A DNA stretch of 64,000 bases from Tubulanus polymorphus (GCF_964204645.1 NC_134026.1:21222650-21286649), one strand, 5' to 3'. Positions 1 through 13,164 are shown, counted from the stretch's first letter. The notes: a model not told the origin generated them from the letters alone. A program made the numbers and translations.

Positions 1-2784
1 CCGGACGATAGAAATTAACTGATTTCAAATTGTATTGCAAATTACAAAATTCCCCCAGCCGGTTAGGAGAAACAAGGTATCATTTTTGTTCAGCTATACT
101 AGTATCAATCTGAAAATGAAATTGGACAACTTTTTTCATATTTCACTCATAGCTATCTTGATTGCCATTGAGCATTATGTCGTTAAGTACATCCAAATTC
201 ATGACGTTACCTACATTACATTTAGTTATTATTTATGTTTGGGGGGCTGATGAGCGACCGTTTTTAAGCGTCGCATTAAGACACGTTTTGCATTTATAAG
301 GATTACTGTATATAAAGGTTTATGGCGGGAACAACATGTACACGGGGATAAATCCACTATAGCAGGCGACAAGACGAATCCGCGCGGGAAATAGATAAAT
401 TGCGGCTGTTGATTAGGGACTGCATATGATTTATAAACATATTCCCATTGTGGCTCGATTAATGAGAAGAAATGTATCGAGGTGATGCAAGACTAGGTTG
501 CGTTGGGGAGACGTAAAAAAGTGTTGAAACCGGCCGGCCTTTTCGCCGAGGAAGATCTCTTTTGTTCCATTTTCTATACGCGTGGCATTTCGGTGCAAGG
601 TACGACGATATCCAGTTCGTACAATAAAATCTTGCTTTACGAGCGCTATGATTCTAACGCGTTGATTACAATGTTGAAAGCGCGTCATCAGAAGTTTGGA
701 TGATAACAGGCTGTGTATAAGTAATCACGGCACGTACGACTGGCTTTGATTCTAACCCCTCTACGTGCTTTAATTTTACCGCGGACATTTTTGAGAGTCC
801 ATTATTTTACGTACGAAGCCTGCGAATCGTTTTCGAGCCGGATATATGCGGATATATTAGAATTTATCTAGTCATGAATAATCTTTCTGGTCACTCTGAT
901 GATTACCCCTTAAGTATGTAATACGCGGACTCGATCCTTCGAATGGCCAATTACAACTAAGCGTACTTACTTGGTTCTTATTTTGTTTTCATTGGCGAGT
1001 CTTTTTATGATAGACCTTGAGTCGAAAAAAAACCGATTAGTGCATGCAATTTTTCAAAGCACAATCTGTAACGTTTTCTCAGTTGCTGTTAATTGCAAGC
1101 GGCAATTAGATTTAAATCATTTCTCGGATTTTCTCAAAATCGACTCGATGTTGTTGTCGTCTTATTAATTCGTCCTCCTCCTCTCCTCCTCCTAATTATT
1201 TCCCTTGTCAGAATCAGAGTTACTGCAAAAACCGAATGGTTTGGGGTTTTTGCTATTCTTATATAATTTTTTTTCTGGAGAACCAGGTCTCGATATGGTA
1301 GGCCTGGCAAAATATGGTTTCTGCTGCTAATCAGGCAAATCTTTCAGCCAGAATATGGTAAACTCTGCTGCCAGTGAATATTTGCACGGGTGGATCCACT
1401 GACTAGATATGAGGTGCTAACAATCTTGTTAGGGCAAATCGATTAGAAAAGGGCGATCTGGCGAATAAGGGAAAGTGGACCCTCATTCATTATTATACAG
1501 GGTCTACGACACCATTTCATGCAGCTTTATTCTAGTAATTGTTATTAAGTGAGTTATTATATTTGCCGAGTCAAGAAACGCATATTATCTACTCCCAATC
1601 TCTAGTTACGGCGCAATTACCGGATATCATATATTGTCCACTGGCATTGCCTCTGCAATAAACCGCAGCCGTGATGGATTACCACCGGACAGCTGTCGCG
1701 ACATCCGTGATGGTCAAACACGGACGACAACGCTGTGTAGAAACATCGAGAACGCTATGGTGTCATAGATTTTTATGGTCTATGCGTGGATATAAAGTTA
1801 AACACACAAAGATCAGATGTGGTGCGTGTATTTCGACCAGAAACGATGAGGAATTGCGCGGTGACGACTTTGAACGTTAAGTAGGTTGGAAAATTAAATT
1901 ATTCGGTTTAGGTCTTTTAGGAAGTCGACTCTGGCATAAAGGTGAAACGGTAAATTTGCGCAGCATCGCTTGCTTTGCTCTGTAAGACGCGTATCAATCA
2001 ACCTATCGCTCAAATATGGCGAAAATAGATACGTTTCCCCATAAAACGTTTCACCATGACACGTCAATGCATGTTCGTCGAGCACCATGTTAGGCTGATG
2101 TCAGAATACTATCTATTTCAATATATTGAACTATGTATTTCTCATCGCTGCTCGAGGCCATCGTTTTTTACCTGAAAGTTTAAGAGAAACATTTTTCTAA
2201 CGTTATTTGAGCATTCATAACAAAAGTGTATGTGTTTTCGTTACATTTAAAAGGTTAAAGGTTCTACTCACATCACGATTGTGTCATAAACTGGAATTAG
2301 ATGCACGAAAAGATGGTGAGGGCAATTCAAGATCGGGGACGCGTACCTTAATAACTATTAACAATCTAACTTCTATAACGCCTAACTTTAAAAATGAAAA
2401 CTTACATAACAGTCAATGCAAATACACACGTCTGCTAACCGGCTGTTATACCTAGGACTATTAGAATGTACAAATTTGCCAGCTTCAATATTTATATTGA
2501 TATTATCTTTTTTGTGCTCGGAACAATTGAATATCTTTTTGGAGCAATAAACTCGAAACTTGAAGCATTTCATTGGGATACAATATTCACCGGCGCGCTT
2601 TCATTAATTGGTTATATCACCGCAACCCTATATCTCCTCTTCACCTTACATATTGTATCAGTCATGTAAAAAAGTAACATCCCAGCAACTACTTAAGGCC
2701 TGCGTAAAAGGGCAGATAATTTCTACGAAAAAAACTACCCTTTTAAACCGGCCTTAAGCGTCCATGAATCATCTATATCAGGCC
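1..2784. other. Gene-free stretch, no feature recognised
   Basis: Only short ORFs are present in all frames and none carries a motif I recognise. The piece around 503-703 is somewhat richer in GC and reads open for 66 codons on the plus strand, but it has no recognisable domain and no clear splice sites. I see no tRNA, tandem array or inverted repeat of note here. Confidence 0.5.
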
Positions 2785-2915
2785 GGTACCCGTTCACTAC
2801 TGGGGGAGTGAGGTAAGAAGGATGTCTTCCCCGAGGACACTGTGGCAATTTACGGGGTTCGAACCCACGACCTGGCATCGTAGAGTCGAACGCTCTAACC
2901 ACCATATCCGCCCCT
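2785..2915 (-). repeat. tRNA-derived SINE
   Basis: On the minus strand the sequence starting near 2914 resembles a tRNA: GGGGCGG, then an A-box-like TGGTGGTTAGAGCG, then a perfect B box GGTTCGAACCC. The arms do not close into a clean cloverleaf and a non-tRNA body continues past the tRNA-like head. That is the usual structure of a tRNA-derived SINE rather than a working tRNA gene. Confidence 0.6.
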
Positions 2916-4259
2916 ACGAAATACGTCCTTTATCTTTTGGTTGCGTTTAAGTTCCGGCACTTGGAACATACTGGAAATTTATTTGAAAAACATTTTGCAA
3001 AATAAATTCGTGTACCCTTTGAAAGTATAAATTGAACTTGTATATAACACATGGCAGAACACGAGGGAATTCTAAGTCACATGTCCAAAGGGGTATAGGC
3101 GAGGGACTAATGATAACTGCTAAGCATTGCATAACTCTGCATGATCCCCAAAGAAAACATTCTATTATCTACAGCATTAAAGTCACTGTACAATATACTA
3201 CCTTAAGCATTTTCAATTAAGATATACATTTTTTCTCGTACATTTATCGAACTGTGCTCGCGCTGTTCTAACGACATGATTTTCAGTTTTTGCATTATTA
3301 ATTATCGGCGCCGAGTCGCTAGACTCGTCATCAATGGGGGGATACATTTCGCCAACGGACGGAAATATCTTCCGACGGGTTTATTTCCCGAAGCAGGCGA
3401 CTTTTCGCCATTCGCACGCTACGTCGGTTTCGACGAATTTCCGCCATTTCGGGCGTTTTTCACCGGCGCGCACGTATCTATTTTCATTAAATTTAATGAG
3501 ACCAATTACGTGCGTCTGTCGCTTTTTTCTGCCTAACTGATTTTTATGTTATTGAATCTGAAATCTGAAGTGGCATGCGGGCTCCGAGGAGCCGTATCGT
3601 GGTTTATTGCCGGCTAATCTAATACTATTGCCTGTATAATGCGGTTCCAGTGCAGTCGTATATCAAAAATTGCCGAGGTTTTGTCGAATAATTGCTCTCA
3701 CCTTGTCGCGACTGATTATTTACCACGCGCGCACGAAACTACAAAATCCATACCTAAAATCAAATCCCCTCCGCCAGTCGACGGGTGCTGAATTGAATTT
3801 CAAATCCATTCGTACTTGAAGATAACCTTTGAAAAGTGAATTACACACCCAATACTGTTGGTATAGAGTTCCGTGATTTCAAGCATCGGGTTACGGCGTT
3901 TCTATAACTTTAAATTGGGCATAGTTCTCGTCATAGACGACGGCGATATTGATTCTAAAGCGCGAGTGAAATTTGATTTTCATATCTGCATACAGTCGTC
4001 GTCTGCAACGGTTTCGACGCGTGTGTTCACCTCAAAATCCGACCGCCGTTCGAGAAAATGAATGTCAGATTTTCATTTCCATTAGCAGTCCTCCACAAGC
4101 TCTACCGAATCACGTTCCACAAACGCTTGTCTAAAGAGTTCACCTGGTGTTTTAATTCGAGAGATTAAGAAGGCAAAGATTATAGAAATAAGAGAGTTTA
4201 TATAACAAGCTTTGCAAATCCGAAGATCGTTTCCAAAGTTATGTATTCTTCATTTCAAG

Positions 4260-4372
4260 AATCCCGCACTAATCTAACGAAAGCTGAAGTGCGCAACGTT
4301 TTCTTTAAGCTGATAATTCGACGTTTTCGACTATAACGCCATCTTCAACATTCTCTTTATATCGTCACAACA
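4260..4372. repeat. MITE fragment (family also at 11434 and 23830)
   Basis: The segment carries the GAATCCCGCACTAATCTAACGA-type end (seen as GAGAATCCCTCACTGATATAAC at 11434) and the TATATCGTCACAACA flank motif seen beside the other copies. It is more diverged than they are, so the boundaries are approximate. Confidence 0.4.
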
Positions 4373-5149
4373 TGGACCTGGTATTCCTGAAGATTATTAG
4401 TATATCGTCGAAACGTTGAATAAACATACACTAATTCACGGAAACATTTTCTGACTTTATTTATTCATCTATATTGTGGGATTTATTAAATATTATTATA
4501 ATTATTATTATTATTGTTATTTTTCGTAATACTATCGTCACACTACGGATATGGTGTTTTATCAATCGGGAAGGACATAGTGTCTCACCGATGGTTAGAT
4601 TTTTCATATTACGAACCAAACGGTTTCACGATAAGGTATGACAACTTCCAAGTTGTCCCTGTGGTTTGGTTCCCGTTGGTTCTAGGGCCACGCAATCTAC
4701 TGGGTGCAACCAAGTGCTCGAATTCTATCATTTCTTTCGTTTCTTATGCGGTTCGCTTCCCCCAAAAGTAATAAATATTCTCGGGTTATGTATATGCGCG
4801 TAAGTTTTAGAAATGAATTCCGGTATAATTATATTTACGCCAGAAATAACAGCGTAGCAACGATCATTACGGTATAAAAGGCGTTTCTATATTTTCTCGT
4901 TCGCGAGTCAATCGGTTTACGTAAACATACTGATTTTCGCAGTAAACCACAGCCCCTGTAACAGCACCCGAATCAACCTCCACTCCAGACACCGGCGCCC
5001 GAACAGGCGCGCATTAGGAACCGTGGTTTTCTATATTAAAACGCTGAAAAGCACATAAATCACGTTATCGTTCGCGTAAGCACGTCCGTTTTATAGCGGC
5101 AAATTCCAAACATTTGTGCGATATAATATATAGATTGTGCTCGCAATAT

Positions 5150-5429
5150 CATACGTCAAACGATCGGCGTCTAGGTGAGATCATGGAGACAGACGCGCGT
5201 TTCGAAACTTAATTCTTCGGTAATGTATTGATTCCGGTGTGTTTCGACTGGTTTCGTCAAGTGTTCTCTTAACCGTGCGCGCCTACCCGAGGAACTGAAT
5301 CATAGCCGACGGATTCCCTAATCGGCTTCCTGTATTTCTTTCGTAGTCTCGAGTGTCTGGTCCGTCGTTAGGGGTCCGGATGCCTATCGAAGCTTGATTT
5401 GTGTAATTGGGCGCCGTCGTCGAAAACGG
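5150..5429 (+). other. Possible 5' non-coding exon of the GPCR gene
   Basis: The sequence ends at a strong splice donor, AAACG|GTAAGTAACG, at 5429/5430. The next good acceptor in a sensible place is at 8932-8933, just upstream of the GPCR start codon. A 5' non-coding exon here spliced to the GPCR exon is therefore plausible. The left boundary and the linkage itself are inference; no TATA box was seen. Confidence 0.25.
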
Positions 5430-6787
5430 TAAGTAACGCATTCACACCGGCGAAAACTATAATATTTACCGAACATCGTTACATTAGCTTCATTTCAACG
5501 TAGAAGAGGAAGTCGAGTAGTTCTACTCGTTCGAATTGATGACAAGTTGTCTTATTTGAACGAGGCACGGAATCACCGAATTCTTACTCACTTAACCGAT
5601 CATTATTACGGAAAAGTGTCATTCGATTCAATAGTCTCGGTAGTGTAGTATCGGAGCGTCGAACGAATCTTCAGTTTCTCGTGGTTTTTTTTTTAATCTC
5701 TTGATTCAATCAATACGGGAAACGGTTGTGCGCGCGGGGATCAGCCTATTTTGATGAACGCAGGTCTTTCGTAGACGTCGTAATAATACACATATTGATA
5801 TCATATCCATTCATGAATCGTTGATGGCTGTTAGTTTTTACATCCCTTAATCGCTGATAGTCTCGCTGGGTAATCAACGGGCCAATATGTTCCTCTTTCT
5901 CGACGAAACGTGCTTTGATTTGCTGCACCGCGCGATTACTGCCGAAAGTTGAAGCTAAATATTTCATCAGGCGATAAGTGTAATTTGATACAGGATTTCA
6001 ATGGTGCTACTAACGTCGAAAAAATTTGCCACAACTTCGATCCAATAGAATTCTAAATGGTTCATAAGTGGGTAATTCGGTTACGGGTGAACTAATAGCA
6101 AGTGACGTCGTGGAGCAATACTTTCTGTAGTCAAAGTGGAGTTACTGTACCGATCTTTCCGCTCACTTGAAACCATTAACTACAAAACAATACACTCGAG
6201 AATTATCCTTCAGTTCCACAGTAGACGAATGCATTTTTTATGAAATTTCCAATCCCCGCGCTATTATGGCTCGTTCACCTGCTTTGTTCGTTCATTCATC
6301 TTGACAAAAAGCGTTCTGCGCGGCAGCCTCATTTCTAATGGCGTGCCATCGTGCTGTCCGCGTCCCATGATGTTACAAATATATGAGTCTGTAAATGAAT
6401 AATGACTCGATGAATTTGGATACATCGCACCCTGTAGGCCTTTATATGAGGGTAATAGGCGAGAGAAAATCGTTCACACCAATGTATTATTCACATCAAA
6501 AAGTTCACATGTCTTCGGTCTGGTGTGCATTTTTCAAATACCCGGTATAGGCCAATGTCAAGATTTTATCACCCTACTGTTTTAGGATAACTTCAAGACT
6601 GGGCCCAGACGTTAAAAGGACATACAATATTCAAATTTGATTACCTACAAGCATGCCCCGTTGGATTTTTTTAAGTGGAGATACACTTATTACTTTTCTA
6701 AAATCGGAATCAAATGATCACATGACGCTATCTTTGAGACAAACCCATGATATCGATTTAAACATAGAACTCTTTTGAGTTCTATGA
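5430..6787. other. Gene-free stretch, possible intron
   Basis: No recognisable gene or repeat. A 73-codon minus-strand ORF (5746-5967) looks protein-like in composition but has no recognised domain or neighbours, so I did not call it. If the exon proposed at 5150-5429 is real, this is part of a 3.5-kb 5'-UTR intron of the GPCR gene. Confidence 0.4.
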
Positions 6788-6950
6788 GTTAAACTACCGT
6801 TACAGTTTTTTTATTTCTTACGTTTCGGGTGGAATTGTTCTACCCGTCTTCGGAGTTCATTTCAAAAATTTCAAAAAGAATTTCAAATAAACTCTGAAGA
6901 CGGGTGGAACGCTTCCACTATAAGAAAAAAACAGTAACAGCTGTTTAGTT
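6788..6950. repeat. Palindromic MITE
   Basis: The two halves are near-perfect reverse complements. The left half begins AACTACCGTTACAGTTTTTT and continues through CTACCCGTCTTCGGAGTTC. The right half mirrors it with GAAGACGGGTGGAAC and AAAAAACAGTAACAG, around an A/T-rich loop at about 6860-6885. It has no coding capacity and is a typical foldback MITE. Confidence 0.7.
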
Positions 6951-7557
6951 TGATATTGCGGGTTTATCACAATGATATTCACCAAAACTATAGAAATAGT
7001 CTCAACTATTTATACACGACGCTCTGTTTATCGACGCCGTCATAAATTCATATATCTATGGATTGGTCACAATGGCTCGCGCATATTTAGCCGATGGTGA
7101 CCCCGATATTTACCTTGTCTAGTTCCACACAATCGTCGCCGCTGACAGTAACAACTCGACGGTAAACAGTTAATAAAATATTATTAATTAATTCTGACAA
7201 GGTAATTGTCCATTTACCCAATGCTTGATGACTAGTGATTTCATTTCTCCCGAATCGAATTGTAATTCTCGGAAACGTTACAGCACGTAGTCTGCGATTC
7301 TAAAGAGATTCGTCACATCATTATTATTATCATACTCTAAAACTTAATTATACGAATTTCCGATCACCGCAAAAGTTTATCGGCAACAAACCGAAGTTGG
7401 TGAAGTTTTTGCCATTTATTACATAATGGAATTTTTATGGAATTTATTTCATTTGTGGGCGTGTATGTTATTGCGTGATTGTAGCGATGTGCGCTGAGGT
7501 GACCCTTATTTCAAGCATTTTGCTTCTTGGGCACCTTCATCGACATTCAACGGTAAC

Positions 7558-8067
7558 AGGTAAAAATCCCCCCGGTAAAATTCCCCCAAATATCCCCCCG
7601 GTAAAAATCCCCCATAGGTAAAAATCCCCCTGGTAAAAATCCTCCCAAATTTGATTTCACAGCAATTATCAAGAAAATACTTCAATATTCTTATGTTGAA
7701 AAACTTATAGTAGTTTTCAAAAATTCAGATTTTCCGTGATGTTTTCACTATATTCACCTTGGATAAACAATGACTGTGAACAGGCTACGTGCATAAAAAT
7801 TACATCATTCTGTGCATTTTAGCTAGTAAAATGCATGAAAATGATATTATCGTAATTCTGAAAATTTCTATGAAGAAATCTAGTTTAAAAGTAATAGCAA
7901 AATATCTGTGTATTATTATCTATGTATTATCTAAGTATTATTGTAAAAAGTATTATCGGTTTTCATTTAGGTTTTTTACATAAATTTGATAGAAAACTGA
8001 AATTGGGGGAATTTTTACCTGGGGGGATTTTTACCGTGTGGGATTTTTACCGGGGGGATTTTTACCT
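7558..8067. repeat. Foldback element with repeated terminal GGTAAAAATCCCCC motif
   Basis: The left end has about five tandem copies of GGTAAAAATCCCCC (7558-7650) and the right end has the reverse complement GGGGGATTTTTACC four times (8003-8067). The ~350 bp interior is AT-rich and encodes nothing recognisable. Inverted ends made of short tandem motifs mark a non-autonomous DNA element. I could not define a target-site duplication. Confidence 0.65.
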
Positions 8068-8083
8068 ACATTCACATTCAACA

Positions 8084-8190
8084 CAACGACACGAGTAGTA
8101 CTATTATAGTAAGTCAAATCATGGACGTATAAACTATACGTCCATGGTCAAATAAAATAGTTAACCTATATAGTACTACTCGTGTCGTTG
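8084..8190. repeat. Short palindromic element with nested hairpin
   Basis: The ends CAACGACACGAGTAGTACTA and TAGTACTACTCGTGTCGTTG are exact reverse complements. Inside is a second perfect hairpin, ATGGACGTATA-AAC-TATACGTCCAT. A small MITE is the simplest reading; a transcribed copy would fold into a long hairpin. Confidence 0.7.
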
Positions 8191-8352
8191 TATCTATTCT
8201 ACACCCGGTTAATTCACGGCTTCTCTACGAATCTTTCCATTGACATTATAACACCTGTAACATATTCATATATGTATGTTGTCATAGATGGAGATGTCCT
8301 TTTCTCGAATTGTATTTATGTGTGCATATTGATTATTTAAGAGAGAATAAAG

Positions 8353-8399
8353 CATTCATTCATTCATTCATTCATTCATTCATTCATTCATTCATTCAT
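8353..8399. repeat. (CATT)n microsatellite
   Basis: Roughly twelve uninterrupted copies of the tetranucleotide CATT. The variation expected is copy number only. Confidence 0.95.
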
Positions 8400-8976
8400 A
8401 TATCTAAAGAAATGCGTGTTATATCACGTTTTAATTACAATGCAAATACAGGTAATCATCACTAACTTATTCATTCGTTTCAGCTTCATGCGTTTTAATC
8501 AAATGCAATACGTGTACATTTTTGTAGTATCTTTTAACGTTTTTTCAACGCGATAGGTTGTTTCATTACTCGGTATTCGAATTGTATAATCAAGTTTGCA
8601 TTCAACCTACTTTGCGTCGTCGCGAAATAAGAGATAGAAAAATAAACGGATATTTCAATTGGTTATACGCTACGTATACACACTCAACGGATTGTCCTGA
8701 ATATATTTCATCCTGCGCTTCAGAGAATCGTTTACCGAGTTTCATCGTATAATTTCATAATAATTTATTTACGAACGCACTCGAAACTCCCGCGGGAAGC
8801 TTTCGTTTCCATTTAGCATGGCGATAACGATATATCAAAAACGGAATGAAAACTAATACGATTATAGGAAGCTTCCTATGCGCGAGGGTCAATTTCCTGA
8901 TCGTTAAACATTTTTCTACGTTTGTCGTTTCAGAAGAACTAGGTGAATAGCGCGGACCCTGAAAACAAACGCCAAT

Positions 8977-10260
8977 ATGTCATCGGTTGAAGACCTTTAC
9001 GACGCGATTGCGCAAGCCTCGTACACGAATCTGAACAAAACGCACGACCCCGAGTTCATCGCCATCAACACGACTATAGAGCCGCTGATCTACAAACCAC
9101 CGGTCGAAGCGACCGTACAGGGCCGATATCACGGACAAGTTGCCTACAATCTGGAACATTTCAGTCAGGTCTATTTCACGTATCATGGATATCTAAGCGC
9201 GTTCGTATGCGCCTTCGGAATACCCGCCAATTTAGCCAATATCGTCGTGCTTACCAGGAAAAATATGATTTCGTCGACAAATTGGATACTGACTTGGTTA
9301 GCGGTGGCCGATCTGCTAACTATGTGTTCATACTTACCAGTTTCATTTCATTTTTACGTGATGGGCGAAGGCGATGACAATATACACTTCCCAGAGTCTT
9401 GGAGCGCCGGTTGGATACGGTTCCTTTTCTTCCATAGTAACTTCTCCGTTGTATGCCATACAGTGACTATCTGGCTAACTATAGCCCTGGCAATTTTCCG
9501 CTATATTTACGTCTGTTACCCGACACAGGGCAGCACTCTTTGTACCATAGGCAGAGCTAAACTGGCCATATTTAGCGTGTACATATCAACAGTGATAACT
9601 TGTATTCCTAATACTTTATGTTATGGTATTATAACAATGGCCAAAAACGCCACGTATTATCATCCGAACGGGACGGCTTACAAAATAACCAGAACGCTCT
9701 ACAAGATAGGTGAAACGGACTTCGTCGGGGAACACAGCTTTGTCAAGGACCTCAACTTCTGGATACAGGCGCTGTTGGTTAAGTTGATACCTTGCGTGGG
9801 GCTTACGATTCTAACCGTATTACTTATCTTGGCCATGAAGAAGGCCAACCAGAGGCGTATGCACCTGAAATCACAGGGCCGCAAAGACGACTCGGAGCGA
9901 GCAAGGGAACACAATCGAACCACCGGCATGTTACTGGCCGTGGTCGTACTGTTTTTGATAACTGAAGTACCGCAAGGTATATTAACCATTCTCAATTCGA
10001 CAGTGCACGGATTTTTCGAAGAAATTTACATGCCTTTGGGAGATGTCCTCGACATGATGGCGCTCCTGAACAACGCCATTAACTTTGTCCTGTACTGCAC
10101 GATGAGTAGACAGTTTCGGGAGACGTTCGTCAAGGAGTTCTGTCGCTGTTGCCCAGAACGACGACCCGGATGGCTTAAGCTGCGCACGTTCGAACATAAA
10201 AATGTAAATAATGAAGTCACATGTACTGGCACTAGCACAACTACAAGTAGTATGGTTTGA
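8977..10260 (+). CDS. Neuropeptide GPCR, DMSR / sex-peptide-receptor-like (class A)
   Basis: A rhodopsin-class receptor of 427 aa, uninterrupted by introns. Seven hydrophobic helices are visible at about 70-92, 104-125, 147-177, 194-214, 260-287, 315-338 and 354-375. The DRY motif is FRY (174-176), in FRYIYVCYP. Helix 7 has NAINFVLYC instead of NPxxY, followed by MSRQFRETF and a Cys cluster (389-392) suited to palmitoylation. These variants are characteristic of the Drosophila myosuppressin receptor / nematode dmsr / sex-peptide-receptor group, which binds RFamide or myoinhibitory-type peptides and couples mainly to Gi/o. N-glycosylation sequons lie at N20, N31 and N224. A splice acceptor (TTTGTCGTTTCAG, ending 8933) precedes the ATG, so a 5' non-coding exon upstream is likely. 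The family call is firm; the exact ligand cannot be told. Confidence 0.9.
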   Translation: MSSVEDLYDAIAQASYTNLNKTHDPEFIAINTTIEPLIYKPPVEATVQGRYHGQVAYNLEHFSQVYFTYHGYLSAFVCAFGIPANLANIVVLTRKNMISSTNWILTWLAVADLLTMCSYLPVSFHFYVMGEGDDNIHFPESWSAGWIRFLFFHSNFSVVCHTVTIWLTIALAIFRYIYVCYPTQGSTLCTIGRAKLAIFSVYISTVITCIPNTLCYGIITMAKNATYYHPNGTAYKITRTLYKIGETDFVGEHSFVKDLNFWIQALLVKLIPCVGLTILTVLLILAMKKANQRRMHLKSQGRKDDSERAREHNRTTGMLLAVVVLFLITEVPQGILTILNSTVHGFFEEIYMPLGDVLDMMALLNNAINFVLYCTMSRQFRETFVKEFCRCCPERRPGWLKLRTFEHKNVNNEVTCTGTSTTTSSMV

Positions 10261-10586
10261 AAAAAGTGTGACAGATAAAAAAAAACATATCTACAAAAGT
10301 ATAGATGTTGTTTTATTTTGCACAAAATACGGCTTAGATATATACATACATACTTGCATACATACGTAAAATGCTCGTTTATTCGGTGTATGTGTATGTG
10401 TATTTGGTCTTATAAAATATATATCACCCGCACGTGGAAAGGATCTTGTGCCTCTTAATGGCGACCAACCAAAATGGCTATCAAATCGTCACGGTCTTCA
10501 GAAAGCATCACAATCCCGTAATTGAGAGGTAAACTAAGATAGAATATAGCGAACTTTCTATAAATACGTATATACATTTTACTACT

Positions 10587-10614
<28 letters not shown>
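10587..10614. repeat. (TA)n microsatellite
   Basis: A pure TA run of about 14 copies. Confidence 0.9.
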
Positions 10615-10620
<6 letters not shown>

Positions 10621-10872
10621 CGCTTAGCTCTTACGTCATCACATGACGAGCCTTTTCTACACGACCTATAGCGCCCCCTATATATAACACGCCAACTTTC
10701 GCTATTAAAAACGAGCATGCATCAGGACCTCTTGGGAAACGTATTCTAAACATGATATATATGTATCGTACTAATAGTTCGTCAGCTTTTTGTCCATCGT
10801 GTATTGGTTCTGACCAATGAAGGCGTTCGTTCTTCACCGGCACAAGATTCTCACCACCTGCTTTTTATTTGA

Positions 10873-10874
<2 letters not shown>

Positions 10875-10964
<90 letters not shown>
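10875..10964. repeat. Long (TA)n microsatellite
   Basis: About 45 uninterrupted TA dinucleotides. All ORFs overlapping it are repeats of Ile-Tyr and are not genes. Confidence 0.97.
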
Positions 10965-11116
<152 letters not shown>

Positions 11117-11433
11117 GATCGTATTATCATACCGCAAAATAACCAAATCTTGTTGAAGGTGTTCTTATAAACGATTCTTTGTTTTGTTGTCTGCGGCTTT
11201 GAATCCCTGTCATTTTAAACATCTGTAAGAATGGCTTGTCACCTTGCATGCCCCTCCCCAACGCAAATGCTATGTTTGCATGAGTTCCCTTTTGACGAAC
11301 GCATGTACACGCAGCGCTGCGTCATCCTGTCGCTCCTTTTATATCTTATCGACGGAAAGTAAAAGACATCTGAAATTCATCGGCAATGAGAGACGACCGG
11401 GATTCCGTAGACATTTATAGATATCATTATTTA

Positions 11434-11666
11434 GAGAATCCCTCACTGATATAACGAGAAGGCTGAAGTCCGAAAAGTTTCCTTAAAAATCTAATAATTT
11501 ATTGATTCGATGTTTCCAACCTAATTCTCATCTTCAGGAATGGAATCTCCAGGTTATTCCTGACGATAGCTATTAGGTTATAGTCGGAACGTCGAATTAA
11601 TAGATTGTTAGTTTTAAGGAAACTTTTCGGACTTCATCTTTCTCGTTACATCAGTGTGGGATTCTC
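11434..11666. repeat. Foldback MITE
   Basis: The left end GAGAATCCCTCACTGATATA and the right end, read in reverse (GAGAATCCCACACTGATGTA), match for about 50 bp and then continue imperfectly to the middle. The same family occurs at 23830-23957 (5'-truncated) and weakly at 4260-4372. No coding capacity. Confidence 0.75.
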
Positions 11667-13164
11667 TGTATATCGTCACAACACGGACGTAGCGTTTCTT
11701 CAGTGGTTATCGACAGGCGTCTCATACATTCGCTGAATGGCGAGGTCTTAATTCCTATATTTATGGGATCCCAGTAGTCGTACATCGTAGGCTGCTGGTG
11801 CTACTGAAATATGAGCGCTTTCTCGCACTCAGAAGAATTTAGATTAATACCCCTAGCGTTACACGCCCTGAATGTCACGACGGAGAACTCGCACTAACCA
11901 CGTATTTGTGCATGCATGCTTGCCATTAGCTAAATATGTATCACGAATCAAGCATCTTACGAATACTAGTTAACACAGAAAAAGAATAGGATATGATATC
12001 ATTGGCCGTGATTGTAGTTTGTCCTCTCTAGGCCACCGTAAGAATTTCAATTGATAATATGGTAGGCTGGAGGGGACATTCCATATTTTCGGTCATTATC
12101 ACCACCCACACTTAGCGGATGGATATTTCATGATAGGCTTTCTGTAGAATCGTCAGAAGCATGGTTTTTGTCTACGGACGATATTTGACAAGAAACTAGA
12201 TACAAGGTTTTAAGTTAAGCGATTATTGAATATTGACCTGTATCAAAATATTTATACATGTCAGAAAGAATAAATGAAAATTGTTTAAATTTCATAAATT
12301 AAGAATAAAAAAATTGCCATTTACATGCGTGCGTACATATCACAATGTTAAACCGTAGTCATTCGAGGTATTTTTCTTCCAGGGAACGTTGATTGCCATG
12401 AAACCAATGGACGCTTCCAACCAATTGCCCACGTGTCATACGGATTCGCCTCAAGACCACTGACGCAACCACTGCTGTTGTCCATAAATGTCGGGAAAAA
12501 ATGTTCTCATCAATGAAAGCCGAATTTTTACCGTGAAAACAATCGATTCGGAAACGCACCTCGTTGGTACTGTTGCTTACAGCGATGTGTGGCGTAACAC
12601 GGTCATCGAAACGGCGATACCTCACACTCGCCGCCAGTGGTAAAACCACGGACTTCAGAGTCCGTGCTAAAACGAAGAAAAGTGGCTGGACGCCGAACAT
12701 TTAGATGTTAATCAGTTTCTGCCAAAAATGAATCTTCCACGATTTTTTGACGAATTCGTATATCATACGACTTTAATTCCGAGCGAGAATATCGATAACG
12801 CGGTAGCGCTCTTTTTGCCACACAAGATGTCTGCTTAGTAACTTGAAATTTATACTTACATTATATTTACTCAACAGAGTTCACACACAGTTCGCCACGG
12901 AAGATAACGAAATATGTACTGATTTGATGATTTCATTGTTATAATCACTATCGTATATAGTTTTTTGCATGTATAGAGGGCCCTTTCAACGGAGTTATCA
13001 TTAATTAACACGCATTGATTGAAGTGTTTATTTCGTCTCTCGCACGAGGGCTTTATATCAATGGGTGTGATTTTTCGTGTGTCAGTTTAACTAATAATCT
13101 AGAAAAACAAAATAAGCAAATTGTGATTAAAATGAATATAATGTCGAAGTTTCGATCGTTTTTA
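11667..13164. other. Gene-free stretch, nothing recognised
   Basis: Only short uncharacterised ORFs, the longest a 113-codon minus-strand frame at 12359-12700 with no recognisable domain and a composition like translated non-coding DNA. No repeat structure seen. Confidence 0.45.

Noticed and set aside
503-703. 66-codon plus-strand ORF in a GC-richer patch
   Set aside because: No recognised motif and no exon context.
2850-2915. Functional tRNA gene
   Set aside because: A and B boxes are good, but the acceptor and D arms do not pair into a cloverleaf and a SINE body follows.
5746-5967. 73-codon minus-strand ORF with protein-like composition
   Set aside because: No recognisable domain, splice sites or related copy; it cannot be supported beyond chance.
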